Origin: Phoronis australis
Lineage: Eukaryota > Phoronida > Phoronidae
Direction of reading: 5' to 3'
DNA: 64,000 bases
Assembly (NCBI GenBank): GCA_002633005.1
Contig: NMRA01000068.1
Coordinates: forward strand, 376,157 to 440,156
The notes beneath the pieces are model-generated. The model was not told where the DNA came from, did no database searches, and saw nothing but the letters and a program-made list of their open reading frames with translations. Shown one piece after another: positions 47,416 to 60,500 of this stretch. The position numbers were made by a program, and so were the translations under genes. Numbering within the stretch: the stretch's first letter is position 1; each line of letters begins with the position of its first letter.

Positions 47416-49367
47416 GTACAGTGCCGTTAGTGCAAACTTTTTGGGTTCTTGAATTAAATGGTTTGAATTATGGTGAATGTACTTGAATATTCTTATATTT
47501 TTTTATACACTGTACCTTAGATATCTCTTCATTTGGTCAAGGAGTATGTCAACCAACACCCGTAAGCTGTGTGTTGATTGGCTATAGGTATAAGAGTAAA
47601 GTTTTCATATCAGTGTTATTAGATTGTCAGAGTTGAATTGGATAACTCGAAAATTTCATTTATTTAAGTTAGTACTAGTTAAAAAGTTCCTGGAATTGAT
47701 CTAATGTCAAGGACACGGTTAAAATTCTTCAATTTGGGACGAGAGTAAATGTTTAAATTGCCCTTTTCTAAGGCTTACGGCATTGATACAATTCCTCAAA
47801 ATTTAATAAAAGTTTTGGTGATGTCTGTATGATACAACCAACTTGAACAGGTCACTAATCGAGATAGTTTTGCACCAAGTAAAGAATTATTTCACCCTTT
47901 TATGTCTTGAACTGAAGAATTTTCAGCAAGTGGAGTATTCATTTATACCAGGAAATACAAGAATTAAACAATTTGTTCCTTTTCGTTTTTCAATATTGAA
48001 GGCTTTGGTAGACCAGGTTATTTCTTTGGAAACTGTAAACAACGACATTCTGAGTATCGTGTGTACCTGGTGATGGCTTTAGACTAAATGTAATTGGACA
48101 CTGATCAAGTTCTACCAAATATATTAATGTCGTCAACACACTAAGAAGAAAGTATGTGACCGATGACATTATTATCACATCTTGGTGTTTGCCTGAAGTC
48201 TCTTGCATCACCATGAACACAGTGTTTGGAATCAATTTAGAGTCTGTGAGTGCGACAAGCTGACTTCCCATGTTATTGACTGCTGTGAAATTCCCAATTT
48301 AGGACAGAATATGGCTGACGCGTAAAATTATGTCACCATTTGTTTCATGAAACATGTAGGATCAAATTAAATGCTTTTTCATGGCAAACCATTGGGCAGT
48401 TTTAAAAAACTAGACATTCACGACAATGTAAGAAGTCTAGGAAAAAAGAGGTTTGGGAGATTTTACTGTTCTTCCAAGGCAGGATTTGGTCATCAAATTG
48501 ATTGTTATCAGAACTAAGCTGGTTTTCTGTACTTGGACGATTCTAAAGCCCATACACTGCTGTTTGGAATGCAACCCTGTTTTTGTCTGCAAATGCAGCA
48601 AGTTACCATTCCACTAACTGTAAGTGAGAACAATTCATAGATTGCTTCAGCAGGAAGGCCTGCTCTGCTAACCACTTACTTGTGGCTTGACCTAATTAGC
48701 ATTGCATGGGACTCTTATTGAGCACAAATGTAGGTGTTGTCTTGAGTAGTTGATGAAGTGTGTTTCATTAGAGAGTGGTCTAGCTCAGCTAATGAGTTGC
48801 ATTTTGGCCCTAGATGGGTACACCTCAATATTATATTTCCTTATCCATGTCCATTTGTTGACTAATCTAAATTGTTATTTCTGGATTATACAGTAAAACT
48901 GGTGTGGGCAGAGATTTCGTTTGAGAAACGTGAAATCTGGTTATTGAAGCGCATATTAATGCACAAACTGGAACAGCCATGCTGCTGAACTTTGTCAGAG
49001 ATTATAGAAAACCAGACTTGTGTGTGCTGAACTTATGCGAGTTTTACTGTGTGTTGTCTGCAGAAAAGTACTTCTAAATATTCTGTGCCTAATGATATAG
49101 TTATTATATTCACAGTATTTGGTGCAAACATTGAGAAACTAAATACTTTAATGTTAGAACCTGTTTTGTTGATGTCAGTCTGTGCGTGCAAGATGGAAAT
49201 TGAGATTATAATTTTAGTCAGCGTTCTGTTGTTGCATAGTTGTATCTTCTTGTGTTTATTATATTTTCTTACACAAGTATTAATAAAATGTAAAGAACAT
49301 AAAACAGGATTGTTGTTAACAAGCACAAGAACTACAAGCATGTGATAATTCCCAATACAGCAGGTTT

Positions 49368-50177
49368 AACAAGAGCAACACAGAGCGTTGAAATGCGCCC
49401 ACGAATGTATCGCAAATGGTGTGCTTTTAGGGTTTATTTGCATCATAAAAATGGCCACTAGATGGCTCAAAAACGTACAACCCATCCAAAAATGGAAACA
49501 TGCCATAATGTATTTCATAAAAGTCTGTCCAGGAACTTCAGAGAAATGAAGGAAAATAGAACAATATGAAATTGCCACTTGTGGGCACAGCGTCCGTTCC
49601 ATCCACCTGAAAGTCGTAATCTGTTATCTTCATACAAATTCACTTACTAAATTTAATAAAGATCCTGCAGTGGGTTTTGGAGATACAGCTACGGGCGCAA
49701 AACTACCACTAGGAGGTGCCACAGTAGTCAGCCACCATCATCAAACGTCCTCTTCACAAAGAAAACATGTACGCCAATTTTCAAAACCATCCCTAAATGA
49801 TTTGGTTGATCGAGGGGTGGATGCCAAACACAAGATAGAAAACAGCAAAAATGGCCACCAGGTGGAGCAAAATACCTCGCTTCCATCCAAAAACAGGATG
49901 ATGGCGTCATCTCACCAATAGATGCCCATATTTAAAATTTTATGAAAATCTGTTGAGGACCTTCGAAGATACAGACTGGTAAATGTAAAAAAAAATAAAC
50001 TTGCCACTAGGGGGCACACCGGTAGTCGGATCGGTCCGAAACTTCGCTCATGCTGTCCCATCCATGGAAGGAACACGTGTGTAGAATTTCAAGGTGTTTT
50101 GGAGATAGAGCAGCGGACGCTGGACGGACGGAGATGACGGCATAATGCGTCCACATATAAATATGTGGGCGCATAAA
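49368..50177 (-). repeat. R1 repeat family, compact copy j between the two genes
   Basis: Read on the plus strand it starts AACAAGAGCAACACAGAGCG (the R1 terminus reversed) and ends with the hairpin at 50149-50174, so it is an inverted copy. It is about 810 bp, shorter than copies a and f, apparently with fewer unit triplets. AATAAA in its own sense lies at 49433-49438. Confidence 0.83.
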
Positions 50178-51190
50178 ACTGATGGCATAACAGGTTCAAA
50201 TTGGTCTACATTTTTAGTAAAGCATTCAATACACAATCTATCCTACATCAAACCAGTTCCGTTAAGCCAGCCCCGAAAACATGTTTGCAGCTTTGACAAG
50301 CTACTGCAACCTTGAGACACTGACCAAGTTAACAGGAACCCAACTCACAGTCCCCCACTGACAAGATTCTTGGCTGTAAGTCTACTTACTGAAGTGCAGC
50401 TTCAGAGAGTGTTGCTGTGGAAATGAACTAATTATTGCTAGGTGAATGACACATTGGTTGGACTCCAGCCAGTAAATATCCAACACAGCTGAAGTCTTCA
50501 CTTACGTAAGAGTTTATGTCCTTTACCTTATGGTGTACCATATGTATTTTACCAAGAGGACTCACTGATATTCAAGGTAAATGAGAAAATTCAGTAGCAT
50601 GCATTATGGCCAAACAACCTTATGCAGTAGTATATTTTTGGAAATAGTAATATAATGCAGTAAAGTCACAGTGTAGAGGAAACCAAACTTCTTCAGCAGG
50701 GTCACATTTTGCCAGCAAGTTTGTGATAACGTTGACACACCCCCTGAATCTCTAGTGTGCAAATCAATCCAAATCCATTAAGCTACCTTAGCTACAATAT
50801 CTTAGTGTCTCAGACAACTAGGGGCCTACCTCACAGAGGAACCCTGTCTTGTGAGACTTGATACTAAATGGGGTGAAAACGATGGCTACCGATAAGCGAG
50901 GGGTAGTTTGGAGCAACAAGAAACAAATAATGTGGTACTGAATGCAAAATCATCAAAACAACTTGAGATGTAACACATGTTGTAATTTCTACCCAATGGG
51001 CATGTTCAAGGAAACAGAAAAAGAAAACTCCCTCTCAAAACTGGCCACAACACACAGGTAGAAAGAGTACAACAGTCATTAGAACAAGGAATTGCTGCAA
51101 TCTTGAGAAATATTTTTAGCTGCGCCTCAGGACTAGTGGCAATACATCGGAAATGGCCAATTCAAGAAAGTAAAAACACAAACGTGTGCA
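50178..51190 (-). other. 3' flank / probable 3' UTR of SMPD4
   Basis: Unique sequence with no open frame of note. By eye I find no minus-strand AATAAA here. The nearest one in SMPD4 sense is inside R1 copy j at 49433-49438. Confidence 0.4.
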
Positions 51191-51508
51191 CTAGATATGC
51201 TTCTTCAATGTTGGAATTCGACTCCTTGTAACAGCTCCCAGCACTCCATACAAAAGGGTTAGTGACAAAATGATGAATCCAAACCCTATCGGGCCCATAC
51301 CAATCCACAAGTACAAGAATAAATAAAACATAGCGAGCAAAAATAGAGTTTGCTTCCTGGCCAGAAATCGTAGCGTGACTCTTGGTTGCAGCTGACGAAA
51401 TGATGCACTGGGCGAGGAGATCTCTAGAGGTGGAGGGGCAAAGTACTGCTCAGCCAAGCGTCCAATGAAATCTTGCCTTGAACACAGCTGTTGCATGTCT
51501 GATGAATA
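51191..51508 (-). CDS. SMPD4: SMPD4 last exon: LCSR block and C-terminal transmembrane anchor
   Basis: The acceptor tttgtttcag lies at 51509-51510 and 105 codons run to TAG at 51191. The LCSRQDF block is followed by a Ser/Pro stretch and [11 protein letters not shown]. Two closely spaced hydrophobic runs follow ([16 protein letters not shown] and [17 protein letters not shown]), then a basic tail ending KKHI. The tail resembles a dilysine-type ER retrieval signal, although the exact spacing is not canonical. Hydrophobicity and order match the C-terminal anchor of vertebrate SMPD4. Confidence 0.9.
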   Translation of the reverse strand, partial: YSSDMQQLCSRQDFIGRLAEQYFAPPPLEISSPSASFRQLQPRVTLRFLARKQTLFLLAMFYLFLYLWIGMGPIGFGFIILSLTLLYGVLGAVTRSRIPTLKKHI

Positions 51509-54500
51509 CTGAAACAAAATCAATACGTTGCTTTACAAATCTTAAGCCCAGTGCACATGGTCTGTTTGTCATATACTGCTGTTGTTTACTATTCTTCGAT
51601 GACAAATAACCTCTGTCTACAAGGCCCAATTGCCATGTACAACATCATACATGGCATTTTATCTAAACATATCATGTAGGAGCACAATTACAAGTGTGCA
51701 ACGTCCAATTTGTCCTATACAGCAGTGACACCTAACAATCGCACAAACTAGACATGGCATAAAGTGATAAAATGTCCACTGACGTGCTAAATTATTCAGC
51801 CAAGATCAGTTAGCGTGAATATGACAGAAGCGGCGGCGGTAATAAGATAATCATAACTACACAAAACGTAGAATCATTTAGTACCCTGTCATTTATATAC
51901 GTTGACACTTTGTGAAGTAGGCGCACACACACTGCACTCTCAAAACTTCTGATTGGCTGAAGGTCTGGGTCACCAGTGTAAGAGATGTTGAACTTTCTCA
52001 AGCCATGAATTATCTGGAATATGAAAAAGGTGAAAGAGACTGGAAATCATAAATCGCAGGCATATCTGATGCATACACTGTTCTATAAATTAGTGTTTGT
52101 TTTTTGGCCAAGCAAAATCAGTGATGACCACAAACTAAAATGCTGTAAGATGCAACAAACGTTTCACCATATGGTTACTGCATTAACTGTGTAGGCATAC
52201 AGTGTGCAGCATATATCAAAAGTAAGACTCAACAGCAGTTTAAACAAATTCAAGTAACTGCATCCCATGAAATGTGTCGGAATATCCATACTGCTGCCCT
52301 TTGAGTACAGCATCAGAAAACAGGAAAAAAACAATGCGAACAACCACATACCCTAGAGCATGAAAAATTTAATTGAGGTCCCAGGAAAAACCCGATTCAT
52401 TGCAAAGACACATGGCTTTGGCACTTTTTAGACCAGATCAAAGATGACGATTCATTTTGATGTATAATATACAAAAATTCGGCTTAATTTGAAATTTAGC
52501 TGCCTTATACACCAAACTCGAGTCCATCATTTTCAAAACGTACACATCAAAACATACTACTGGGAATTTCTGAGAGTCCCCACTAAGAGAGGCCCACAAG
52601 GTCTTCCTCAGAAAGGAGATTTGAAAAAGACCTCATGGGGGCCCTTTCAAGGTGTTGTCAGAATTTAGACTGGCACTGTTCTTAGTTTTACTTTGTTTTA
52701 GTGTTCTGTTTGTATTATTGATTGGCATGACCCCTGAGGTCAGTACAGTGACGATGTAATTTGTTTACTACAGAGTAGTGAAAAAAATGTGACATAAGGT
52801 CATTTTGCTTGTATGGTACATACACAGACATTCAAGGCAATAGAGTCACTCTTTTTCCAATTTGGCCCTTAAAAGGATGCTGTTAAATTATTTCAAGCTC
52901 ATCGCTTATCAACTAAGACATCACCACACTTTCCTAATATCTGAAAAATTGCTGACAAAGTGAAATCATCCTGTTACAATAAACTGTCCATGACTTAATG
53001 AGAATGCTGCGGTCAGCAATAAAACTTTCTGAAAGAAACCCAGCACTTTTTTCTGAAAGATTCCCCTGGGAGGCTCTTTTTGGATGACAGTATAATACAG
53101 GTCTAACAAATACACCAACGATACACTATTAACTGGAACCCGTCCTATTTATTCTACAACTGGGGACCATTACCAATCACAAACATCTGCCTAACTGCAA
53201 CCCGTAACTATATAACCTATGAACCGGGTAGCGCGCAACATATACCCCAAACAAGTACCTGAATGAACTATAATTACATGTTAAACAACAAAGCACTCTG
53301 AACTCAGCTCGTTAGACACACGAGATACAACATACTATGCTGAAATACTCAGTACAGACATACAACAGTGTGGCTGACAGTCTGCGCTCAATCTAACAGA
53401 AAATTCAGCATCCGAGAAAATACATGATTCACTCTAGAGGTCTTGCCAATAAATGCCGCTGAACTCAAGAAACACCGGTCACCAAAAGCGCGCAACAATA
53501 CAAAAGCACAAAGGTAACAATAGCTGGCCAGTCAAGCTACTATTCATCTACGTAAATGCCACATGTAGCAACTAGAATAAACCAGGTAACTGAAAAAGAC
53601 TAATCACCATGGTGAAAGATTTACTGCCACTAACCAAAGATATAAACAACATGATAAGTAAATGAAATAGAACAACACAACAAGCAATGACAACAATGAT
53701 GCACAGCATCAACAGAACAATACCAAAATATGGACCAAAAGCAAATATGACAAAAGGAACCACATACCTGATACCTGCCCAGAGGTGTCAGCTCACACCC
53801 TTCAGCAGTTCGAATACTGTCAGGCTCCTGAGAGTGTATCACAGAGGAATTCAGACTGATGGAGCTTCCAGGTGAGACACCAGTGAGCTCACGTGGTTGT
53901 TCAAGCTAAAGCAAAATAGAAACAATTGATAAGCACCTCACAAAATTGAAGCGGTCTTAGTCTAGTAAGTTTATGTAGGACCTTATTGAGGAACATCAAT
54001 TCAAAGTCAATTACCATAAAAACAAGGCTGTGTCAACCAGTAAAAGTACCTATTTTCTGAATTTCAAAAAAGAAAGATGAGGGATAATAAAAACATCAAA
54101 ATACACTTGATACTTACGAGTACTATTATTACAATGTGGTTTTCAATTTCAAGGTACATTGATTTCATAGCACAACAAACCCTAAGTGGATTTTAATGAA
54201 ACCTTTAAATGAAAACTTGCCGATATCTCTAAAAAACAGGTAGGAATTTTCAAATACTCATTTAGTTTTGTTTCTACGCCAAACTAACTCGCAAAACGTA
54301 AGGCATTTTTGTAAAAAACAGAAGTCGTATTCATCTATGGCATAGTACAATAAAACTACGCGTTTACAAAAATCCTAACAGCATTTTTGAGATTGATGAA
54401 GAAATTATATTAATATTTTAATGTTCCAGTGAAATTTACAGAGCCGTTTTCAAGAACTTGTGTTCCTAAATAATAAACGTGTACTAATAAACGGCAACTC

Positions 54501-57500
54501 GCCTCGCACCAATCCTGACTTAGTCAAGAGCTCAGGCGACGAAGACTTCACGGGTCGGATTGTTAGATTTCACAGGATATCAGTTCGAACCGGAATACAC
54601 TGATCAAAAAATACTACAGCGGAGGCGCCGTGAACATGCACAGGCAACGGAACGTATGGATAGTTCTTTGGTAAGCCGGACTTTGTCAGAGAAATCACTG
54701 TCGACGAAATGCCGGCCACAGACACGGAGATGTTTCATGGCCTCATACTTGCTATTAACAGCCTACCTTTCATTCTTCACTACCGCGAGCCACTTCCTAA
54801 GCATTTTGGGCTCTTGAGGAAGTCGAAAAAACGATATACCGGCTTTCTTCGCAGCTTCATAATTTGGACAAGTGGGAACGATGCATCGCAATATAGCGGC
54901 ATTCACTCTGCAGACGAACCACTGACGTCGCTGCGTCGTTTCTCACCTTCCTCACAGGTTAACGCGAAACCTCTCGGCAAGGTGAGGTCGACCGTATAAG
55001 AGGAGATGTGTATATAGACCGATTAAGACGGTAAAAAAGACATTCTCCTTTAAGTTGATTTGCCAAGGCCGAGAAAAAGCTGAAAACATCATGAGTTGGT
55101 TTTCAATTAATTATACAGTAAAAAAATTGTTTTTGGTAAATATAACCTATGCATGCCATTCTTTTTGAACATACACTCAGTGCACAATGACACACTCAGA
55201 GTACAATGACACATTCAGTGCACAATGACACACTCAGTGCACAATGACACACTCAGTGCACAATGACACACTCAGTCCACAATGACACACTCAGTGCACA
55301 ATGACAAGACTTATCACAAAAAACCTTTTAATTTAATTGTAAGTTGTTTTTCAGTGCCTCCAGGCAAACAAGGTCAGAAGAGGAGTTAAGTACAATGTCA
55401 GTACCAAAACAGTGCATTGTGGTAAACAGCATATGAATCACAAGGGAAAAATCAACAGTTAACTATGAAATGTAGAATAGAGTAAGTGTGGTTAAAGGGC
55501 AGACGTTACTGATGAAATGAATGAATTTTGGAGAGGGTTTGGTTTTTACAACTTGCCTATGTTCGTGAAAACAAAAAGTGCCAGACGCAATGCGGCAATT
55601 CTGTGTATTTGTTGAATATACAGTCAGGCAGACACACAACTCTCTCAGCATGAAAAAAAATAGACAAAGTGCAGGTGGTCTGATGTCATTTGCGGTGCAT
55701 CAGACGTGCGCAGGCCTCATGATTGGGCCCATTGCACAAAACACCTGAGCAAAAGCACCAGAGCCCAATTATGGCTCCTTGTGAAGAAAGTTTTCAAGTC
55801 TGCCAGTCTCCTTTAGGAAAACGGACAGACGTTTCCATTTGTTGCCATGCACTATATGTTGTAGGCATGTAACAGTGCCATCCAGTAGATTGCTCCTTAG
55901 CCTATAAAAAGCTGGGCAAGACTCTACCAGGTGTTTAGGAGATTCTATGTTAGTACCACACTCAGGATACACAAGGCTCCCCATATGCCCAGTAATGTGT
56001 CTGTGTCAGGCTAGGTTGCAGTGGCCCGTCAAAATTTGAATGACGTGTCTTATACCAAATCTTTCTAGACTCAGAAGGCTTTTTGAACCTTTTGGTTCGA
56101 TCATGTTGGGAAAATTCTCCTTGGTCTCTCTGCAGGAGTTAAGTGATACCCACTGGGTATGTACCCAGTTGCGTATACTTATCCTGCAACATCCGTAAGA
56201 TACCGGGATAGCAGGTTCAGCCACAAAATGCAGAACGCTTGCTCCTATATTTGCGAGTCTGTCTGCATTCTCATTGCCATCAATTCCCACATGGGCCCTG
56301 ACCCAGCGTATAATGACCGTTGTTTAAATTGGAAGCTTGTTAAGCTCATTAATACAAGCATTAACACAACGAGAATTGACCCTTAGTTTCTTTAGGGCTT
56401 TTATTGCTGCCTGGCTATCTGAAAATATGGTAATTGGCCGATTGCCAAGTTCAGTGTTATATTGTTGTGCCAGTAGAGCAGCTCACCGTCTATTAATTGC
56501 AGTGATCTCAGCCTGAAACACCACGGCAAAATTGCCTAGCGATACCCAGTTTTCTGCATCTGCAACAAGAAGGCTTGGAAAGTAGACTCCAGCACCTGCA
56601 TGAAAACTAAGTTTTGTCTTAATTTTTCACGGCATCTTTGTATGCTATCTACACCTCATTGACTCAATATTATAATGAATGAAAGGACTGTGAAATGTGA
56701 ATACATACAGAACTGCTCATGCCTGATGGGAGATTTGAGAGACAGCTCTGCAACCTTTGAACTTGGATGTGAATGAAGCTAGCTCCTTCGTACCGCACAT
56801 TGTACTATGAGTACTGTTGAATACTATTTTGTTTATGAATGGTCGAGGGCTCTCAGGTTGCTGAGACCAAGCCTGGATTATACACCATGTTCAGACACTG
56901 CTACGAATATATTGTCCTACTGGTCAGACGTGTTTTTGTGCTGCACGAGTCTCAAGACATCATTAAGGTGACATTTACAGTCATTTGCCATTTTCCTTGT
57001 AATTTGCCTTTAATGTGTTCTACTTTGCCAGTTATGTGTTCGTAAATTGTTACTGAGTATTTTGCGAGTTCCAGTTCCACAGACACTATCTTGATCCCCT
57101 GCAACTTGTTGACTCCCATGCAACTACAGTTGTGGAACTTACGTCTTCAACATGAGCCACTTCGGGAGCAAATCACCAACCGTAAAGAAAAGGACAACTG
57201 GTGCCCCTGGGTTCCTTAAAACTAAGAAGCCAAACAATGCGGATTCTAACCAATCCACGAGAAATTCAAAGTCGTCAGCCAATTCCAAAAAGTCTCATGT
57301 GAAAGTAGAGAGGTTGGAAATCAAATTACAAAATACTGAGCAAGAAAATAAAATTGCTAAACTTGAACTGCAAAAACTAGAAACTCTGAAAAAGCTGTGT
57401 GCAGCTAAGCCCATATGTCAGGTAACAGATTATTCTAATAGTTTGTGTTCTAGTAATACTGGTACTTTAGATTTACCTGAAGCTGACGATAGTAAAGACT

Positions 57501-60500
57501 TCATACAGGAGTAGGTGAACTCGAGGGATATTTATGTAAACCCTATTGTGTCAAGTAGTAGTGCTAAACTAAGTCCTTTAAAGTCAAGGAAATTATTCCA
57601 AACATTGCATAGACCTCAATCGCTCATCAGCCAATTACTTCAACTAGCAATTCTTCTGTTCCCCATGTTTGTAGTCCTGTTTATGTGGGTAGACATAGTC
57701 AGACATATTATAGTGTGGCAAACCTGCCCATTGTTTCTTATAAACACTACAATTATCAGCCTGTTGATACTGCTACTTTGTGGTTCACAATCCAGTCAGT
57801 GTGTGTTGCTAAGCATGTAGAGTAAATTAATCTAGGACGTCTTCTGCTACCTGAGCTCATTATTTTTGACAGTGATTCATTAAAATACCCAGGGTGGAAA
57901 TGCACCTTTGAGTCACTGATTGACAACAGTACCATTCCACAAACAGAGAGAAAGATAGAAACTTCTCAGATTTAATGCCACCAAATACGAAAGTGAATTT
58001 AGTCCTGACACAGCTAAATTTGTTCAGAGAAATTTTTATGCGGACGATGGACTCGTATCACTGCCGACTGACCAGGAAGCAACAACTTTAATTGAAAACA
58101 CCAAAGCACTATGCGCTAAAGGTGGATTAAGACACTGCACACGTTTATGTCCAACTCTAAAGCAGTGATAAAGTTAATTGATCCTAATGATCACTCGTGT
58201 CAGCTAAATGATGTGAATCTTTTGCAGGATAGTCTTCCAGTGGAAAGAGCACTTGGCATGAATTGGTGTGTCGAATCAGACACTTTCCAATTACTCTGCA
58301 AGATAAGCCACTGTCCAGACAGGTATTTTAGCCACTGAAGCTTCTGTGTATGACCCTTTAGGCGCTCGGTCAATGAGACTGAGCCCGGGTTATACGCCAT
58401 CTTCAGATTCTGCAGCGAATATTGTCCTACTGGTTGGACACGTTGTTTTGTACTGCGCGAGTCTCAAGACCCCATTTATGTGCAATTTACTGTCACTTGC
58501 TGTTTTGCTTGTAATTTGCCTTTAATGCCTTCTACTTTGTGAGTTACGTGTTCGCGAACTGTTACTGAGTATTTTGCACGTTCCAGATCCACAGATGCCA
58601 TCTTGAACACATGTAACATAAAGGTTCAAATGTCCTGTGCAACTTGTTGTTTGTCTTGCATGCAACTACATTGGATGAGTAATTTTCACACGGTTGAGGT
58701 AGATCTCGGAAATAATATTTTCTACCACAAACAGGCAAGATTTTGATTATAAAGTGAACTAGAAATTAATATAAAGATTTATCCACACCAGTATTTAATA
58801 TTGTAAAAAACTTTAAAGTGTAAAAGTAAGGCTCTACATATTTTTAAAACATAAACTGTAATTATGGACAGCCACTTGCTCTCAACTGGAACTGCACATT
58901 AGTAAACTAACACATCTTGAACTCAGAGATGTTTAAAATACACAAAACACCCTTCTCTCACTGACAAACATCCAACACACACACACTCTCACCTTGAAAA
59001 ATTCACACAAGTTCTCAATGACTGCCTCTAAATGCAAAGTCAACTTCTTTGTATCCCCGGCAGTATAGTCATCTAGAGGGTCACTACTGGTGAACCTTGA
59101 AGCGTTGTAGTCCACCATGGCACCAAACCCTAGCCACGACAAGAGACTACTATCACCATTGGACGTGGAAGACTTGTTCATATTAGCAACTGAAGCTGAC
59201 GCCTGAGCCGTAATCCGCAGTAGCTGCTCAATCTGGAATTTAAAAATAGATGAAGTTAAACCATTACTGGATTAAGGTTTCATCTGGGCAAGGCTAAACC
59301 CTCACTGCCAGGAGATTCACATTATTTTGCTTTTGTATGGGCACTGTAAAACATACATCATTGGATTGCCCATATGAAAGGTGCACAAACAAAAGTGCTG
59401 GTGTCCGTTTGGTGGAAGGTCATTGTTAAGACTGCTGTAGTCATGTAAAGATGGTGATGTGAATGTATGTTAAGAGAACTTCCGGTACGTGGTAGTCATC
59501 AAGGTTCAAAAGATCGTTCACAATGAACGCCATTGTCACTAGTGTACAAAATGTACATATTTCCGATCCTTGCCTGGTCCTGAAAATGAACAAAAAATTT
59601 TATATCTTTATATAATTATCACATTTATTTACATTAAGCTGTATGACACTCCATACAATGGTTCGTATGTACACCGAGGTATTAAAATAAAAATACAATG
59701 TTCAACCATTTCTCCATGTAATTTTCATGCAATTATTGAAGCGCTAAATTTTTGTCTTTTTGCGAGAGTATTGTTACCACGTCAAAAACGTACGCTTGTA
59801 GGCCTTAACCTGATACCTCCCAACAGCGTACTTCTGAAAATGGCGATACTTGTGAATGGTCCCTATCCATATGTTAGTAAGGTGTTGAGCACTAAATATT
59901 TATTGACAGACAGGTTATGTGCCTAATACTGTATTGACTTGGCTAAAACAGCTGGATCAACATTCTACTGAAAAATCCTGCTTACCGATTTCCTAATCTC
60001 CACACCAAACAGAGGCTTGTAGACGAAGTTAGGTCCTTCCAGTTCGAATACGTGTGGACTGACAGGGGAACCTCGGCCACTGGAGGCTAGACTCAGGTAA
60101 CTGGCGCCAACGTCATGAAAATGAGAATGACCTTGGGGACTGTCGTACAGACTACCTTCAGCTGGAAAACAATATGTTTATAAAAATGCAACACTTGACC
60201 ATTACTTGCCAGTGGAGGAGGCAGTGTGACTTTGAGTGTCTGCCTCCTGTTTACAAAGTCATAGGTTCGAATTCTACTGGTAACTGGACCCCAGTGCTGA
60301 ACCATTAAAACAGGTCTCTAGCTCCGCAGCTTGGCCTTAATTTGTTCATTTGGCTATATGTGTTATTCATGTTTATTCATGAATTAACAAAAGCAACATG
60401 GAGTGTAATTATGCATCCACTGAGTGCATCACATATATTGCAGATATAAGGGATGGTTGTTAAAATTTCAAACTTTCCTACTAAAGGGAGCAATGATACT

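Larger units (their letters stand above)
45111..49367 (+). other. Intron 7 and 3' flank of the zinc-finger gene
   Basis: Intron 7 is 45111-46226 and looks unique. After the stop at 46833 the flank is AT-rich with AATAAA at 47410 and near 47806. Overlapping open frames at 49033-49345 on both strands have no domain and are rejected as genes. Confidence 0.5.

Noticed and set aside
49033..49345. Overlapping ~100-codon frames on both strands
   Set aside because: Mutually overlapping, hydrophobic AT-rich translations without homology.
59570..59926. 118-codon plus-strand frame in the SMPD4 intron
   Set aside because: No domain, AT-rich chance frame; antisense to SMPD4 with no retroelement motif.
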